A stretch of 64,000 nucleotides of DNA from assembly GCA_038239145.1 (NCBI GenBank), contig JBBSFB010000007.1, positions 49,316 to 113,315 of the forward strand, read 5' to 3'. A program made the translations under genes and the position numbers. The notes beneath the pieces were generated by a model. The model did not search any database. It saw only the letters and a program-made list of their open reading frames with translations, and was not told the origin of the DNA. Position 1 is the stretch's first letter. Each line of letters begins with the position of its first letter. Positions 44,386-54,000 of the stretch are shown piece after piece. The DNA comes from PALSA-610 sp038239145 (GTDB lineage: Bacteria > Actinomycetota > Acidimicrobiia > IMCC26256 > PALSA-610).

Positions 44386-45210
44386 TTAGCGCGATTTCGC
44401 ACAAGTCGCCACGGCCACGGCCGTCGTCCGATCGGCGCCGATGTCACGGACCTCGACCCGCAAGACGATCCCGTCGCTGCGTTCGCCGAGCACCCTGACC
44501 TGGGCCCGCACCGGCCCGACCCGGTTCGGCGCGAGGAAGTGGAGCACGACGTCGGTGGTGCGACCGCCCCCGGTCGCGTGTTCGCCGGCGAGATCGACGA
44601 GCGACGCGACGACTCCACCGTGGAGGATTCCCCACGGGTTGCGGAGCCCGTCGGCGAGGTCGATTTCGAGCGTGTCGGCGCCCGCTTCCCGGATACCGAG
44701 CCAGTCCGGGATCGCGGGCAGATCATCAGCCCGGGCAGGCGGCGGTTCGAGCTCGAGCGGTCGGGTCCACGGTGGCGGCCCGTTCTCGGGAACGAGGATC
44801 GCGGACGTGAGCACCCCGCTCGCAACGAGTACGTCGTTCGCGCCCTCGTCGCGGATCTGCACGGTCGTGACCACGGCGTTGCGGCCCCGACGGAGCAGTC
44901 GGGAGTCGAGGCGGAGCGAGCCAATGCGCGCGAGCGCGGTGATACGTGCCGCGAGATTGGTCGAGACGACCCAACCGTCGGGGAGTGCGGCGAGCCCACC
45001 GTTGAGGCCGCCGATGTTGTCGACCATCGTCAGCAGTGCGCCGGTACGGACCGCGCCGTCGGGACCGAGGAGATGCCGCGCGATCGCCGCCCGGCCTTCG
45101 AGATGCAGCTCTTCCACCTCGCGCATCGTGACGCCCATGTAGTGCCCGACGTCGCGCCCGTTGCCCGACACGTCGATGCCGTTCGTCGGCCCGTTCGTCG
45201 GGTTGCTCAC
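44386..45210 (-). CDS. Double-hotdog thioesterase-like protein
   Basis: A 274-residue protein with two PaaI-like hotdog halves. The first has GALLTMVDNIGGLNGGLAALPDGWVVSTNLAARI and the second LRNPWGILHGGVVASLVDLAGEHA, the HGG active-site helix. The first half lacks HGG, so one site is probably structural. GTG 45210 overlaps the stop of the Rieske-hotdog gene (GTGA). With YqgE upstream it makes a three-gene operon in which every junction overlaps by 4 nt or less. Confidence 0.86.
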   Translation of the reverse strand: MSNPTNGPTNGIDVSGNGRDVGHYMGVTMREVEELHLEGRAAIARHLLGPDGAVRTGALLTMVDNIGGLNGGLAALPDGWVVSTNLAARITALARIGSLRLDSRLLRRGRNAVVTTVQIRDEGANDVLVASGVLTSAILVPENGPPPWTRPLELEPPPARADDLPAIPDWLGIREAGADTLEIDLADGLRNPWGILHGGVVASLVDLAGEHATGGGRTTDVVLHFLAPNRVGPVRAQVRVLGERSDGIVLRVEVRDIGADRTTAVAVATCAKSR

Positions 45211-46373
45211 TCGAGATCCCGGGTCGCGCCGGCATGTACGACGGTCATCTGCCGATTCTCGGCTCCGGCGTCGACGAGCTCGACGCGTGCGGACCCGTGT
45301 CCGGAACCGGTGGCGAGCACGTCGACAGCAGTGCGTACGGGGCCCGTCCGACCGAAACCGAGGTAGGTGACGTAGAGGTCGCTGACGACGAGTTGCTCGC
45401 CGGTCGCGACGCGCAGGGCGGTCTCGGCGGCAACCTCGGCGACCGTGGCGACGACGCCACCTTGCATCGCGCCCATCGAATTGAGCGTCCACTCGCCAAC
45501 CGGTACGTCGATCTCGCCGCGCGCCGCGTCGCGCACCTCGACGCCGAGCTCCTCGAGCAGCGGGCGCGTGAGGCGCGACTCCGTGAGCGCCATCGTCGAG
45601 GAGCTTTGGCGCACGATGGTGATCTCGGGGTTGGAGTCGCGCCGGGGAAGCACGGCGAAGCTCATTGTCGCGATGCCCACGTCGCGCTCGTGCTCGTCGA
45701 GCAGGTCGACCTCGATCACCACGGTCGTGCGGCCCGCGCGCAGGACGCGTGCGCGCGCCTCGACCACCGACCCGGGTCGGGCGGCCCGCACGAGATGCAA
45801 GGTGAGATCGGCGGTTGCGATCCACCCGGGCGCGGCCGCGGTCGCCGCGAGACCTCCGCCCACCACGTCGACGAGGATTGCCAACGCGCCCGCCCGCGCC
45901 GCGCCGAGGTCGGTACACAGCTCGGCAACCACGGGCATCCACGCGCGGCTGCGCCGACTCTCGTCGTCGTGCTCGAACGAGAAGCGCAGGTCGCGCAGGA
46001 GATGATGGTCGGGCGGATAGACGGCGGTCATGGATTCCGGGACGGTACCGAACCGGGCCCGATCATCGAAGTCGATATCGGCGACGGCGCTCGTCTCGTC
46101 GATCGCCAGCGAGGCAACGGTGCCCTTCGGGTCGATCCGACCGAATTCGTTGCGCTTGTACGCGTGGCCGTCGCCGTCGAAAGCCCAAGCGTGGCCCGGG
46201 CATACGAGCTCGTTGTCGACGACGTAGCCCTCGGCGAGATCGTGGTCGAGGTGCGGGCAGTAGCGGGGGACGCTGCGGAGCCGCCCGTCGTCGCCGCGCC
46301 ACAGCACGAAGTCCTCGCCGCCGATCGCGACCGGGCGCACTTCGCCGGCGCGCAGGGCTGCTGGTACCTGCAT
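45207..46373 (-). CDS. Rieske [2Fe-2S] - hotdog - hotdog fusion protein
   Basis: A 388-residue fusion. Residues 1-95 carry a Rieske domain with both metal motifs, C39-P-H41 and C58-P-G-H61. Residues about 100-245 form a hotdog (AGALAILVDVVGGGLAATAA, ATADLTLHLVRA), and about 255-388 another with LNSMGAMQGGVVATVAEVAAETA. A Rieske cluster on thioesterase folds is unexpected. It may serve as an electron-transfer or redox-sensing module rather than an oxygenase. The ATG overlaps the YqgE stop, and the next gene is another double hotdog, which may form a complex with it. Confidence 0.85.
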   Translation of the reverse strand: MQVPAALRAGEVRPVAIGGEDFVLWRGDDGRLRSVPRYCPHLDHDLAEGYVVDNELVCPGHAWAFDGDGHAYKRNEFGRIDPKGTVASLAIDETSAVADIDFDDRARFGTVPESMTAVYPPDHHLLRDLRFSFEHDDESRRSRAWMPVVAELCTDLGAARAGALAILVDVVGGGLAATAAAPGWIATADLTLHLVRAARPGSVVEARARVLRAGRTTVVIEVDLLDEHERDVGIATMSFAVLPRRDSNPEITIVRQSSSTMALTESRLTRPLLEELGVEVRDAARGEIDVPVGEWTLNSMGAMQGGVVATVAEVAAETALRVATGEQLVVSDLYVTYLGFGRTGPVRTAVDVLATGSGHGSARVELVDAGAENRQMTVVHAGATRDLE

Positions 46374-46930
46374 CAGTTGAGGTTGGCGTCTTCGGGGTAG
46401 TTGGCGAACAGCGACAGGCGCCCGCGCTGGCGTTTCAACACGTCGCGCCAGAGATTCTCCGGACTCGTGACGAACGGGTCGGCGGGATCGAGGGACACGA
46501 CGAACCACGCGCCCTGGTCGAGCTCGGCTTCGAGTTGCCCGGCGCCCCAGCCCGCGTACCCGGCGAAGACGCGGAGCGATTCGAGCGCGACGCCGACGTC
46601 GAACGGGTCGTCGGCGAGGTCGACCGTCCCCAGGTCGTCGACAATCGGGACGAAGCCCTCGAGCTCCGGATGGCGCCGCCGCGCGAGCGCGATGACGGCG
46701 TCGGTCGAGACCGGGCCTCCCTCGAACACGAACTCGGGCGGCGACACGACCGGCCTCCATTCCGGGAAGATGTCGCCGAGCTCGGTCTCGCCCCGCCGGT
46801 TCAACACGATGCCGAGCCCGCCGTCGTCGCCGTGCTCGAGCATGAGCACGACCGTCTTGTCGAAGTTCGGGTCTACGAGGGGCGGCGCCGCGACGAGCAA
46901 CCGCCCCCGCAGCGTCGTGGGCTCGGGCAC
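46373..46930 (-). CDS. YqgE/AlgH family protein (UPF0301)
   Basis: A 185-residue YqgE/AlgH-family protein, marked by RGRLLVAAPPLVDPNFDKTVVLMLEHGDDGGLGIVLNR near the N-terminus, FEGGPVSTDAVI in the middle and RVFAGYAGWGAGQLEAEL later. Its biochemical role is not established. GTG 46930 is chosen as the family-like start. It heads the Rieske-hotdog operon and diverges from the FAD dehydrogenase across 35 bp. Confidence 0.88.
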   Translation of the reverse strand: MPEPTTLRGRLLVAAPPLVDPNFDKTVVLMLEHGDDGGLGIVLNRRGETELGDIFPEWRPVVSPPEFVFEGGPVSTDAVIALARRRHPELEGFVPIVDDLGTVDLADDPFDVGVALESLRVFAGYAGWGAGQLEAELDQGAWFVVSLDPADPFVTSPENLWRDVLKRQRGRLSLFANYPEDANLN

Positions 46931-46951
46931 CCCCTGATTTTGGCACGGCCG

Positions 46952-46957
46952 TAGCAT
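46952..46957 (+). promoter_or_regulatory. -10 box (TAGCAT) with TTGGCA -35 for the FAD dehydrogenase
   Basis: TAGCAT is 8 nt before the ATG at 46966, with TTGGCA starting at 46940 but only 6 nt from the -10 box, too close for a normal -35. No Shine-Dalgarno is present, so leaderless initiation is likely. The YqgE start lies 21 nt to the left on the other strand. Confidence 0.5.
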
Positions 46958-46965
46958 CGTCCCCG

Positions 46966-48339
46966 ATGAGAGCGTCGCCGGGACTGCTCACGGCCTTGCG
47001 CGACGCGGTCGGCCCGAGCAACGTACGCACCGATCCCGACGTCATCGTCGCAAACGTCGTCGACTGGACCGGCCGCTTCCAGGGCGCCACCGACGCGGTC
47101 GTACGGCCCGCACACGTCGACGAGGTCGCCGCAGTGCTGCGTCTGTGCGATGGGGAGCAGGTCGCGATCGTGCCCCAGGGCGGGAACACGGGCCTGGTCG
47201 GCGGCTCGGTCCCACTTCATGGCGAGATCGTGCTCGACCTGACCCGGCTGCGTGCGATCGGTCCGGTCGACGCGCGGACGGGTCAGGTCACCGCGCAGGC
47301 GGGCGTGACCCTGGCGCGGCTGCAGCAGCAGGCGCGTGCCGCGGGCTGGCAGTACGGCGTCGATCTGGGTGCACGCGAGGTCGCGACCGTCGGCGGAACC
47401 ATTGCTACCAACGCGGGGGGCGTGCACGTCTTGCGGTACGGGCCGACCCGCCGCCAACTCGTCGGCATCGAAGCGGTGCTGGCCGACGGCCGGGTGATCC
47501 ACCGCCTCGACGGTCTCGAAAAGGACAACTCCGGCTACGACCTCGCGGGCCTGCTCTGTGGCAGCGAAGGCACGCTCGCGGTCATCACCGCGGCCCGGGT
47601 CCGGCTCCACGCGCCGACCGCACATTCCGTCGTCGCGTTGTGTGCCTTCGCTGCGCTCGATGCCGCGCTCGACGCGGTCGGCACGCTCCGCCGCGAGCTC
47701 GATTGCGTCAATGCGATCGAGCTGTTCTTCGACGAAGGGCTCGAGCTCGTGTGCGACCGGCTCGGACTCGCCCGCCCGTTCCCGATCCGGCACCGCGCGT
47801 ACGTGCTCGTGGAGGCGGCCGCGAACGCGGATCCGACCGAAGCCCTCGCGGGCGCGGTCGACGACTGTGTCGGCGTCGCCGACGTGGCGGTTGCGAGTGA
47901 TGCCGCCGCGGCCCGCGCGTTGTGGCGCTACCGCGAGGGCCACCCCGAAGCGATCAACCTGGTCGGTACGCCGCTCAAGCTCGATGTCTCGTTGCCGGCT
48001 GATCACCTCGCCGAGTTCATCGGCGATGTCCCGGCGCGCGTCGCGCGCATCGATCCCGGCGCGGCGGTGTGGATGTTCGGCCACGCCGGCGACGGGAACG
48101 TGCACGTGAACGTCACGGGCCTCGACGTCGGTACCGCCGAACCCGTCACCGCGACCGTCTTCGAGCTCGTCGCCGCCATGCACGGATCGATCAGCGCCGA
48201 GCACGGGATCGGCACCGCCAAGCGCGGCTACCTCCATCTCGTGCGAACGGTTGCCGAGATCGCGACCTACCGCGCGATCAAACGTGCCCTCGACCCCAAC
48301 GCCATCCTCAACCCGCACGTCCTCATCCCCGACGCCTGA
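46966..48339 (+). CDS. FAD-binding oxidoreductase, GlcD / D-2-hydroxyacid dehydrogenase type
   Basis: A 457-residue PCMH/VAO-fold dehydrogenase. The FAD-binding segment includes VPQGGNTGLVGGS and VGGTIATNAGG, and the C-terminal domain has WMFGHAGDGNVHVN and ISAEHGIGTAKRGYL. It resembles D-lactate, glycolate and D-2-hydroxyglutarate dehydrogenases that pass electrons to a quinone or ETF; the exact substrate is undetermined. No GlcE/GlcF partners are adjacent. The gene ends before tandem repeats and a hairpin. Confidence 0.9.
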   Translation: MRASPGLLTALRDAVGPSNVRTDPDVIVANVVDWTGRFQGATDAVVRPAHVDEVAAVLRLCDGEQVAIVPQGGNTGLVGGSVPLHGEIVLDLTRLRAIGPVDARTGQVTAQAGVTLARLQQQARAAGWQYGVDLGAREVATVGGTIATNAGGVHVLRYGPTRRQLVGIEAVLADGRVIHRLDGLEKDNSGYDLAGLLCGSEGTLAVITAARVRLHAPTAHSVVALCAFAALDAALDAVGTLRRELDCVNAIELFFDEGLELVCDRLGLARPFPIRHRAYVLVEAAANADPTEALAGAVDDCVGVADVAVASDAAAARALWRYREGHPEAINLVGTPLKLDVSLPADHLAEFIGDVPARVARIDPGAAVWMFGHAGDGNVHVNVTGLDVGTAEPVTATVFELVAAMHGSISAEHGIGTAKRGYLHLVRTVAEIATYRAIKRALDPNAILNPHVLIPDA

Positions 48340-48342
48340 CGT

Positions 48343-48381
48343 CACCCAACAAAAAACCACCCAACAAAAAACCACCCAACA
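48343..48381. repeat. Tandem repeat of a 15-bp unit (2.6 copies)
   Basis: CACCCAACAAAAAAC occurs at 48343-48357 and 48358-48372, followed by a partial copy CACCCAACA at 48373-48381. The partial copy runs into the hairpin arm CCAACAG. The A-rich unit is striking in a GC-rich chromosome. Confidence 0.8.
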
Positions 48382-48430
48382 GAAGTGCGAGTTCTCACCG
48401 CATAACGATGATTTCTCGCACTTCTGTTGG
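48376..48430. repeat. 16-bp stem hairpin, relative of the AbiEi/DUF559-like element end
   Basis: CCAACAGAAGTGCGAG (48376-48391) pairs perfectly with CTCGCACTTCTGTTGG (48415-48430) around a 23-nt loop. The loop starts TTCTC and ends TGATTT, as does the 23-nt loop of the hairpin at 18954-18992, although the stems differ. It sits between convergent FAD dehydrogenase and APC permease genes and may also terminate both transcripts. Confidence 0.7.
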
Positions 48431-48464
48431 TGGGGTTCAGGTCGGGTGTTTGGTGGGGTGTTGG

Positions 48465-50864
48465 TCAGCGGAGGTCGTAGACGGGGTTGATGATGGCGAG
48501 GCGTCCGTGATGGTCGATGGCCATACCCTCGGCGGTGAGGGTGGACCCGATCGCGATGCCTTCGATCTGACGGCGGCCGAAGAACACCACCGACAACCCG
48601 CCCGTCTCGTCGACGACCGTGCATTCCAGGCTCGGGCTCCCGCCGAGGGGCTCCACCCGGATCGCCTGGATCCGACCGTGCACCTTGACGTTCTGACGGC
48701 AGCGCACGTCGCCGATCGCAGTGGTCCCTTCCGGGCGCACGATCGTCAACGTGTCGGCCAACGGCTTTCCGTTGATCTTGGTCTTGCCCTTCCCCTTGCC
48801 GTTTGACCTGTAACCGTTGCCGTTCGGACTCGGGTCGGTCGGACGCTCGGGGACCTCGATGTCGTCGCGATCGTCGAAGTGGAACGGCACCAGGGTCACG
48901 TTGGCGTGGGGGAGCCGTGAGATCTCCCGTGACAACGACTCTGCGGTCTGGTCGTGGAGGATCCCCCGCCAGGCGCCGCTGAACTTTCGCTCGGGCAGGA
49001 GAACGGCCACTTCGGAGTCGCCCGAGCCGAGCTCGTGCGCGACCGCTTCCACCGCGGATCTCGTGAGGCGGCGATCCGGGCAGTCGATGAGCTCGAGGCC
49101 GAGGTTGGTCAACCCGTGCTCTCGCCATTGCGCCGCGAGCTCGTCGGCGTGCTGGGCGTCGATGACGAAGTGCACGGCCCGCAACTCGTCGGGCCGTAGC
49201 GCGCGCCCGAACTGGATGGCCCGGGCGACGGCGAGGTCGAGCCGGTCGACGAACACCATCACGACGAGGCGCTTGCGCACCGGCGCGGCGACTGCCTTCG
49301 GTACGTCGTGGGCGAGCGCTTCGTCCTCGGTCTTGTACTGCTTTGCGAGCTTCATCAGGAAGAAGACCATGACCGGCACGAAGATGATGACCGCCCACGC
49401 GCCGCCCTCGAATTTCGTGATCGCGATGACGATGTCGACGACCAGCGAGAGTATTGCGCCCGTTCCGTTGACGAACAGGCCGAACTTCCAACCCTTTTCC
49501 TTTTCGCGGATGTGGTGTTTGGCCATGCCCGCTTGCGAGAGGGTGAATGACGTGAATACGCCGATCGCGTAGAGCGGGATCAGCCGAGCGACCTTCGCGT
49601 CGGTCGCCAGGAGCATCACGATGGAGGCGACCGCGAGGAAGATGATGCCGTTCGAGAAGACGAGCCGGTGCCCGCGCTTGGTCAGCTGGCGAGGCATGAA
49701 GTTGTCGCCCGCGTGGAACGACGCGAGCCGGGGGAAGTCGGCGAAGCTCGTGTTCGCGGCAAGCACGAGGATGAGCATCGTCCCGCCCTGCAGGCAGTAG
49801 TAGAGGACGTTGCCGAGCAGACCGCCGCCGTAGGCGAACTTGCCGATTTGGGAGATCACGGTCGGCGTTCCGCTGAGGAACGGCGCGACGTGCATTTTGC
49901 TGTCCATCCACGACAGGCCGAAGAACATGGCGCCGAGCAGCGACCCCATGATCACGAGCGTCTGGCGCGCGTTCTGCCACTCGGGCTTTTTGAACGCGGG
50001 AACGCCGTTGGAGATCGCCTCCACGCCGGTGACGGCGGCGCCGCCGGACGCGAACGCCTTCAAGACGATGTAGAGCGCTGCGCCCATGAGGAGGCCGTCG
50101 CCGGGGCTGCCGAACTTGACCAGGTCGTGCGTTTGTTGGGCGCTGTAGACGACGTGGTGCAGGCCACCGAACGCCGCTTTGTACACGCCGACGCTGATCA
50201 GGATCGCCATGTTGATGATGAAGAAATAGGTCGGGACCGCGAAGATCCGCCCTGATTCGCGGACGCCCCGTAGGTTGCCGTAAGCGATAATGACGATGAA
50301 CGCGATGGAGATCGGCAGGACGTACGGCTCGAAGACAGAGAAGGCAGATGCGAGCGCGGCGGTTCCGGCCGCGACCGACACCGAAACGGTGAGCACGTAG
50401 TCGGTGAGGAGGGCGACTCCCGCGACCTGCGCGGGCATGAGCCCGAAGTTGTCGCGGGTCACCATGTACGCGCCACCGGCGGTGGGGTACGCCTTGATCG
50501 TCTGGCGGTACGACAGGATCAGGAAGCCGAGCACCACCAGCAGCGCGATCGTGATCGGCAACACGAGGGCGAACGCCGCTACCCCGATGGCCGGGAGGAG
50601 GACGTGGAGGATCTCCTCGGTCGCATACGCCGACGATGACAGGTTGTCCGACGCGAAGACGGCCAGCGCAGTGGGCTTGCCCAGTCTCTCGTCCTCCAGC
50701 TGCTCGGTGTGGAGCGGCTTTCCCAGCATCTTGTTCTTCAGCCGGTACCGGACGCCGTCGGGCGGGAGCTCCACCCCGGGGACGCGCGGCACGGGTAGAG
50801 GCTTGGAGGTCGTACCGTTACCGTTGCCGGGAACGGTCTCGGTGGTCGGTTTCGGCTCGGTCAG
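48465..50864 (-). CDS. APC-superfamily permease fused to a C-terminal OB-fold domain
   Basis: A 799-residue protein. A Pro-rich cytoplasmic start is followed by about 12 hydrophobic segments with APC motifs (ASDNLSSSAYATEEILHVLLP, TAGGAYMVTRDNFG, ALYIVLKAFASGGAAVTGVEAISNG), a large cytoplasmic region (about 500-680) and a C-terminal OB fold (about 695-799, DVRCRQNVKVHGRIQ, GLSVVFFGRRQIEGI). In mycobacteria, as I recall, a permease of this family and a separate OB-fold protein lie in one locus. TTG at 50864 is chosen for GGGAGA 7 nt upstream; a TTG at 50936 is also open. Confidence 0.84.
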   Translation of the reverse strand: MTEPKPTTETVPGNGNGTTSKPLPVPRVPGVELPPDGVRYRLKNKMLGKPLHTEQLEDERLGKPTALAVFASDNLSSSAYATEEILHVLLPAIGVAAFALVLPITIALLVVLGFLILSYRQTIKAYPTAGGAYMVTRDNFGLMPAQVAGVALLTDYVLTVSVSVAAGTAALASAFSVFEPYVLPISIAFIVIIAYGNLRGVRESGRIFAVPTYFFIINMAILISVGVYKAAFGGLHHVVYSAQQTHDLVKFGSPGDGLLMGAALYIVLKAFASGGAAVTGVEAISNGVPAFKKPEWQNARQTLVIMGSLLGAMFFGLSWMDSKMHVAPFLSGTPTVISQIGKFAYGGGLLGNVLYYCLQGGTMLILVLAANTSFADFPRLASFHAGDNFMPRQLTKRGHRLVFSNGIIFLAVASIVMLLATDAKVARLIPLYAIGVFTSFTLSQAGMAKHHIREKEKGWKFGLFVNGTGAILSLVVDIVIAITKFEGGAWAVIIFVPVMVFFLMKLAKQYKTEDEALAHDVPKAVAAPVRKRLVVMVFVDRLDLAVARAIQFGRALRPDELRAVHFVIDAQHADELAAQWREHGLTNLGLELIDCPDRRLTRSAVEAVAHELGSGDSEVAVLLPERKFSGAWRGILHDQTAESLSREISRLPHANVTLVPFHFDDRDDIEVPERPTDPSPNGNGYRSNGKGKGKTKINGKPLADTLTIVRPEGTTAIGDVRCRQNVKVHGRIQAIRVEPLGGSPSLECTVVDETGGLSVVFFGRRQIEGIAIGSTLTAEGMAIDHHGRLAIINPVYDLR

Positions 50865-51053
50865 CAAGGGTGTTCTCCCGCAAAGTGCCCAGGCGGCCGT
50901 TCGGCCGTGGTTCCAGCACACCAGGACACCCGTCAATGCGGTGTCAGGAACGCATCGGGCGGCGTCAAGAAGATGTCAAAAGCGCCGGCAAGATCCCTTC
51001 GTTCATCGGTCATAACGGACGGGCTGCAAAGTGGGGCCACGTCGAGGAGCGGA

Positions 51054-54000
51054 ATGCAGCCAGGCTCGTTCGGTACGAGAGCGGCGGTCATCGCGATGGT
51101 CGCGATGGTCGCGATGGGCCTCTTCGTCGCCGCGCCGGTCTCGGCCGCGCCTGCGCCCGCCGCCAGGCTCGCGACACCGGCGGGGATCGCGTCGGCGGCA
51201 CCCTCATCTTCGGCGCCCGCATTTTCGGTCACCCCGTCTTCGGCGGCGGGGGCGTTGAAGCGCCAACTCTCCGACATCGATCTCGATCACGTCGAGGTGC
51301 GCTTGCGCGCTCTGCCGGCGAACATCAACGATCGCCTTGCCCGCGCCGGCGCCCACATCGCGCGGAGCGTCGCGGGGACGAGCTGGACGGAACTGTCGAC
51401 GCCGCACCGCGGTGCCCGCGCCGCGCGCGCGAAGTTGCTCCGTGATCCGACGATCGCACAGGTCGGCTTCTCGTACATCAGCCACGCGCTCACGTTGCCG
51501 AACGATCCGCAGTGGGCGGCGCGCCAGAGCGGCTACCTTTCACCGCTCCACCTCGACCGGGCCTGGGACATCTCCAAGGGTTCCGGCGTCATCGTCGCCG
51601 TTATCGATACGGGAACCGATCTCGACCATCCCGATCTCGCGGGTCAGCTGGTCGCAGGACGGAACGTGCTGAACCCCGGTGTCGGTCCGCAGGACGACAA
51701 CGGGCACGGAACGCTCGTGAGCGGGATCGTCGCGGCCCGGACCAACAATGCCCGGGGGGTTGTCGGCGTCGCGCCCGCCGCGAAGGTCATGCCGATCAAG
51801 GTGCTCGACTCGTCGGGGAGCGGCAGCGACGCGAACATCGCGGTCGGGATCGACTGGGCCACCACGCACGGCGCCAAGGTGATCAACCTCTCGTTGGGCG
51901 GGACCTTCGACGACCCGGTGCTCTCCAACGCAATCTCCAACGCGATCGTGCACAACGTCGTGGTGGTCGCGGCCGCGGGCAACGACGGTTCTGACACGGT
52001 GGGATTCCCCGCGTCGTACGCGGGCGTGCTCGCGGTGAGTGCGACCGATCACGCGGGCGCCTTGACCTCCTTTTCGAGCTACGGCCCGCGTGTCGACGTC
52101 GCCGCGCCCGGTCTCGACATCACCTCGACCGCGTTGGGATCGAGCGAGGCGTACGCGGGCGATTCCGGGACCTCGTTCTCGTCGCCGATCGTCGCGGGTG
52201 TCGCCGCGCTGGTGCGGGCCCAACATCCGACCTGGACGCAGTCGCAGGTGTCGACGCAGATCCGTAACACCGCCCGCGACGTCGGGTTGCCCGGTGTCGA
52301 TCCCGCGTTCGGTCACGGGATCGTCGACCCGCTGGGCGCGGTCGGCGGCCCCGCGGTCGCGCCCCATCCGTCGCTGCGCGTCGGCGTCGACGAACCCAAC
52401 GACACGCCGGCCCAGGCCACGACGTTGACGATCGGCCCGACGCACAGCGCCCAGATCGCGCCCGAGACCGACCAGGACTGGTACCGCGTCCACTTCACGA
52501 CGACGGGCTGGTACTCGATCCACGTTCCCGCGGGCGCGCCGTCGCTCGATCACCAGATTGCACCGGCCGTCGAGCTCTATCACTCCGATCACTCCTTCGC
52601 CTCTTCGCAGGAGCTGGCCGGTGGCGATCTCGTCGCCGACATCTCCGTCGTGGGCGACTACTTCGTGCAGGTCCGCAACGGCAACGGGAGCAGCGCTCCT
52701 TACACGATCAAAGTCTCGTCGACGACGACGCCGCCGCGCTTCGCGACGTCGCTCGACATCGACTTCCAGACGACGGCGAAATCGGTCGGGATCGCCGACG
52801 TCGACGGTGACGGGCGCAAGGACGCGCTGGTGGCGTTCGGGCTGACGTCGGGATTCCCCGACACCCTGGCAATCTTCGGACAGACCCCGACCCGCTCCCT
52901 CTCGCTGCTCGCGGCGTTGCCGACCGACGATGCGACGGGTGGAGGTCTTGCCACCGGCGACCTCGATGGTGACACCCATGCCGACGTCGTCATGCCGGTG
53001 AACCTCGGGTTCGACATCTTCACGAACATCAGTCAGGCGACGGTCCGCGATCTCGTGCAGTTGCCCGGAACCACTTCGGTCGCGATCGCCGACGTCGACC
53101 ACGACGGTCACGGCGACGTCGTCGCGTCGGGATCGTTCGGCACGAAGGTGTTGTGGGGACCATTCGACGATTCCAACCCGTCGGCGACGACGCCGGCCGC
53201 GACGACCACCGTGACGCCGGCCGTTCCGCAGTCGGCGTCGACCGCGGTCGGGAACGTCACCGACCACGTCGACAACCTGCTCGACGTGGTGACGTGCTGT
53301 TCGCGGGCCTATCGCCAGACCGCGGCGCGCACCTTCGCGGCCGCGATCCCGCTGACATCCGCGAACGGATCCGACGTGGCCGTCGGCGACCTCGACGCCG
53401 ACTCCAAAGCCGACGTTGCCACGAGTGTGCGTGCGGCCAGCGGGGTGGTGGCCCGTCAGATCGGCGACGGCGCGGGCGGCTTCAGCGCGGGTACGCCCTT
53501 GACGGTCGGCTCCGATCCGCAGTCGGTCGCGATCACCGACATCGACGGCGACGGTCTGAACGACATCGAGATGTTGCACGATTTCGCGCCCGGGAACCCG
53601 GTCGCGACGCTGGGCTGGCGGCGCCAGACGGCGCCGGGCGTGTTCGCGGCCGAGCAGACGTTCTCGACCGACGACTTCAGCCCGAGCTTCGACCCGAAGG
53701 CGCTCGCGGTCGGCGACCTCGACGGTGACGGCGCGAACGACGCGCTGGTGGCAACCGGTTTCGGGATATCGATCCTCGTCCAGAACTCGGGCCTGTTGCC
53801 GTCGCTCGATACCGCGTGGGTGCTCGACTCGCAGCCGGCGTCGCTGGCGACGAATGTCTCGGCCGCGGTCGATCCGACGGTGGACCTGGGACGCGACGCG
53901 ACGAATGTGAGCGGCTCGACGGTCCAACTCCACAACGCGGCCGGCAGCGCGGTGGCTGCGGTGGTCGGCTACGACTCGCCGACGCACCGGATCACGATTA

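Noticed and set aside
48343..48381. A possible CRISPR array at the A-rich repeats.
   Set aside because: The units are only 15 bp, contiguous and without spacers.
46873..49980. A 1035-residue reverse-strand frame across several real genes.
   Set aside because: It overlaps the FAD dehydrogenase and the APC permease in other frames and lacks any recognisable fold.
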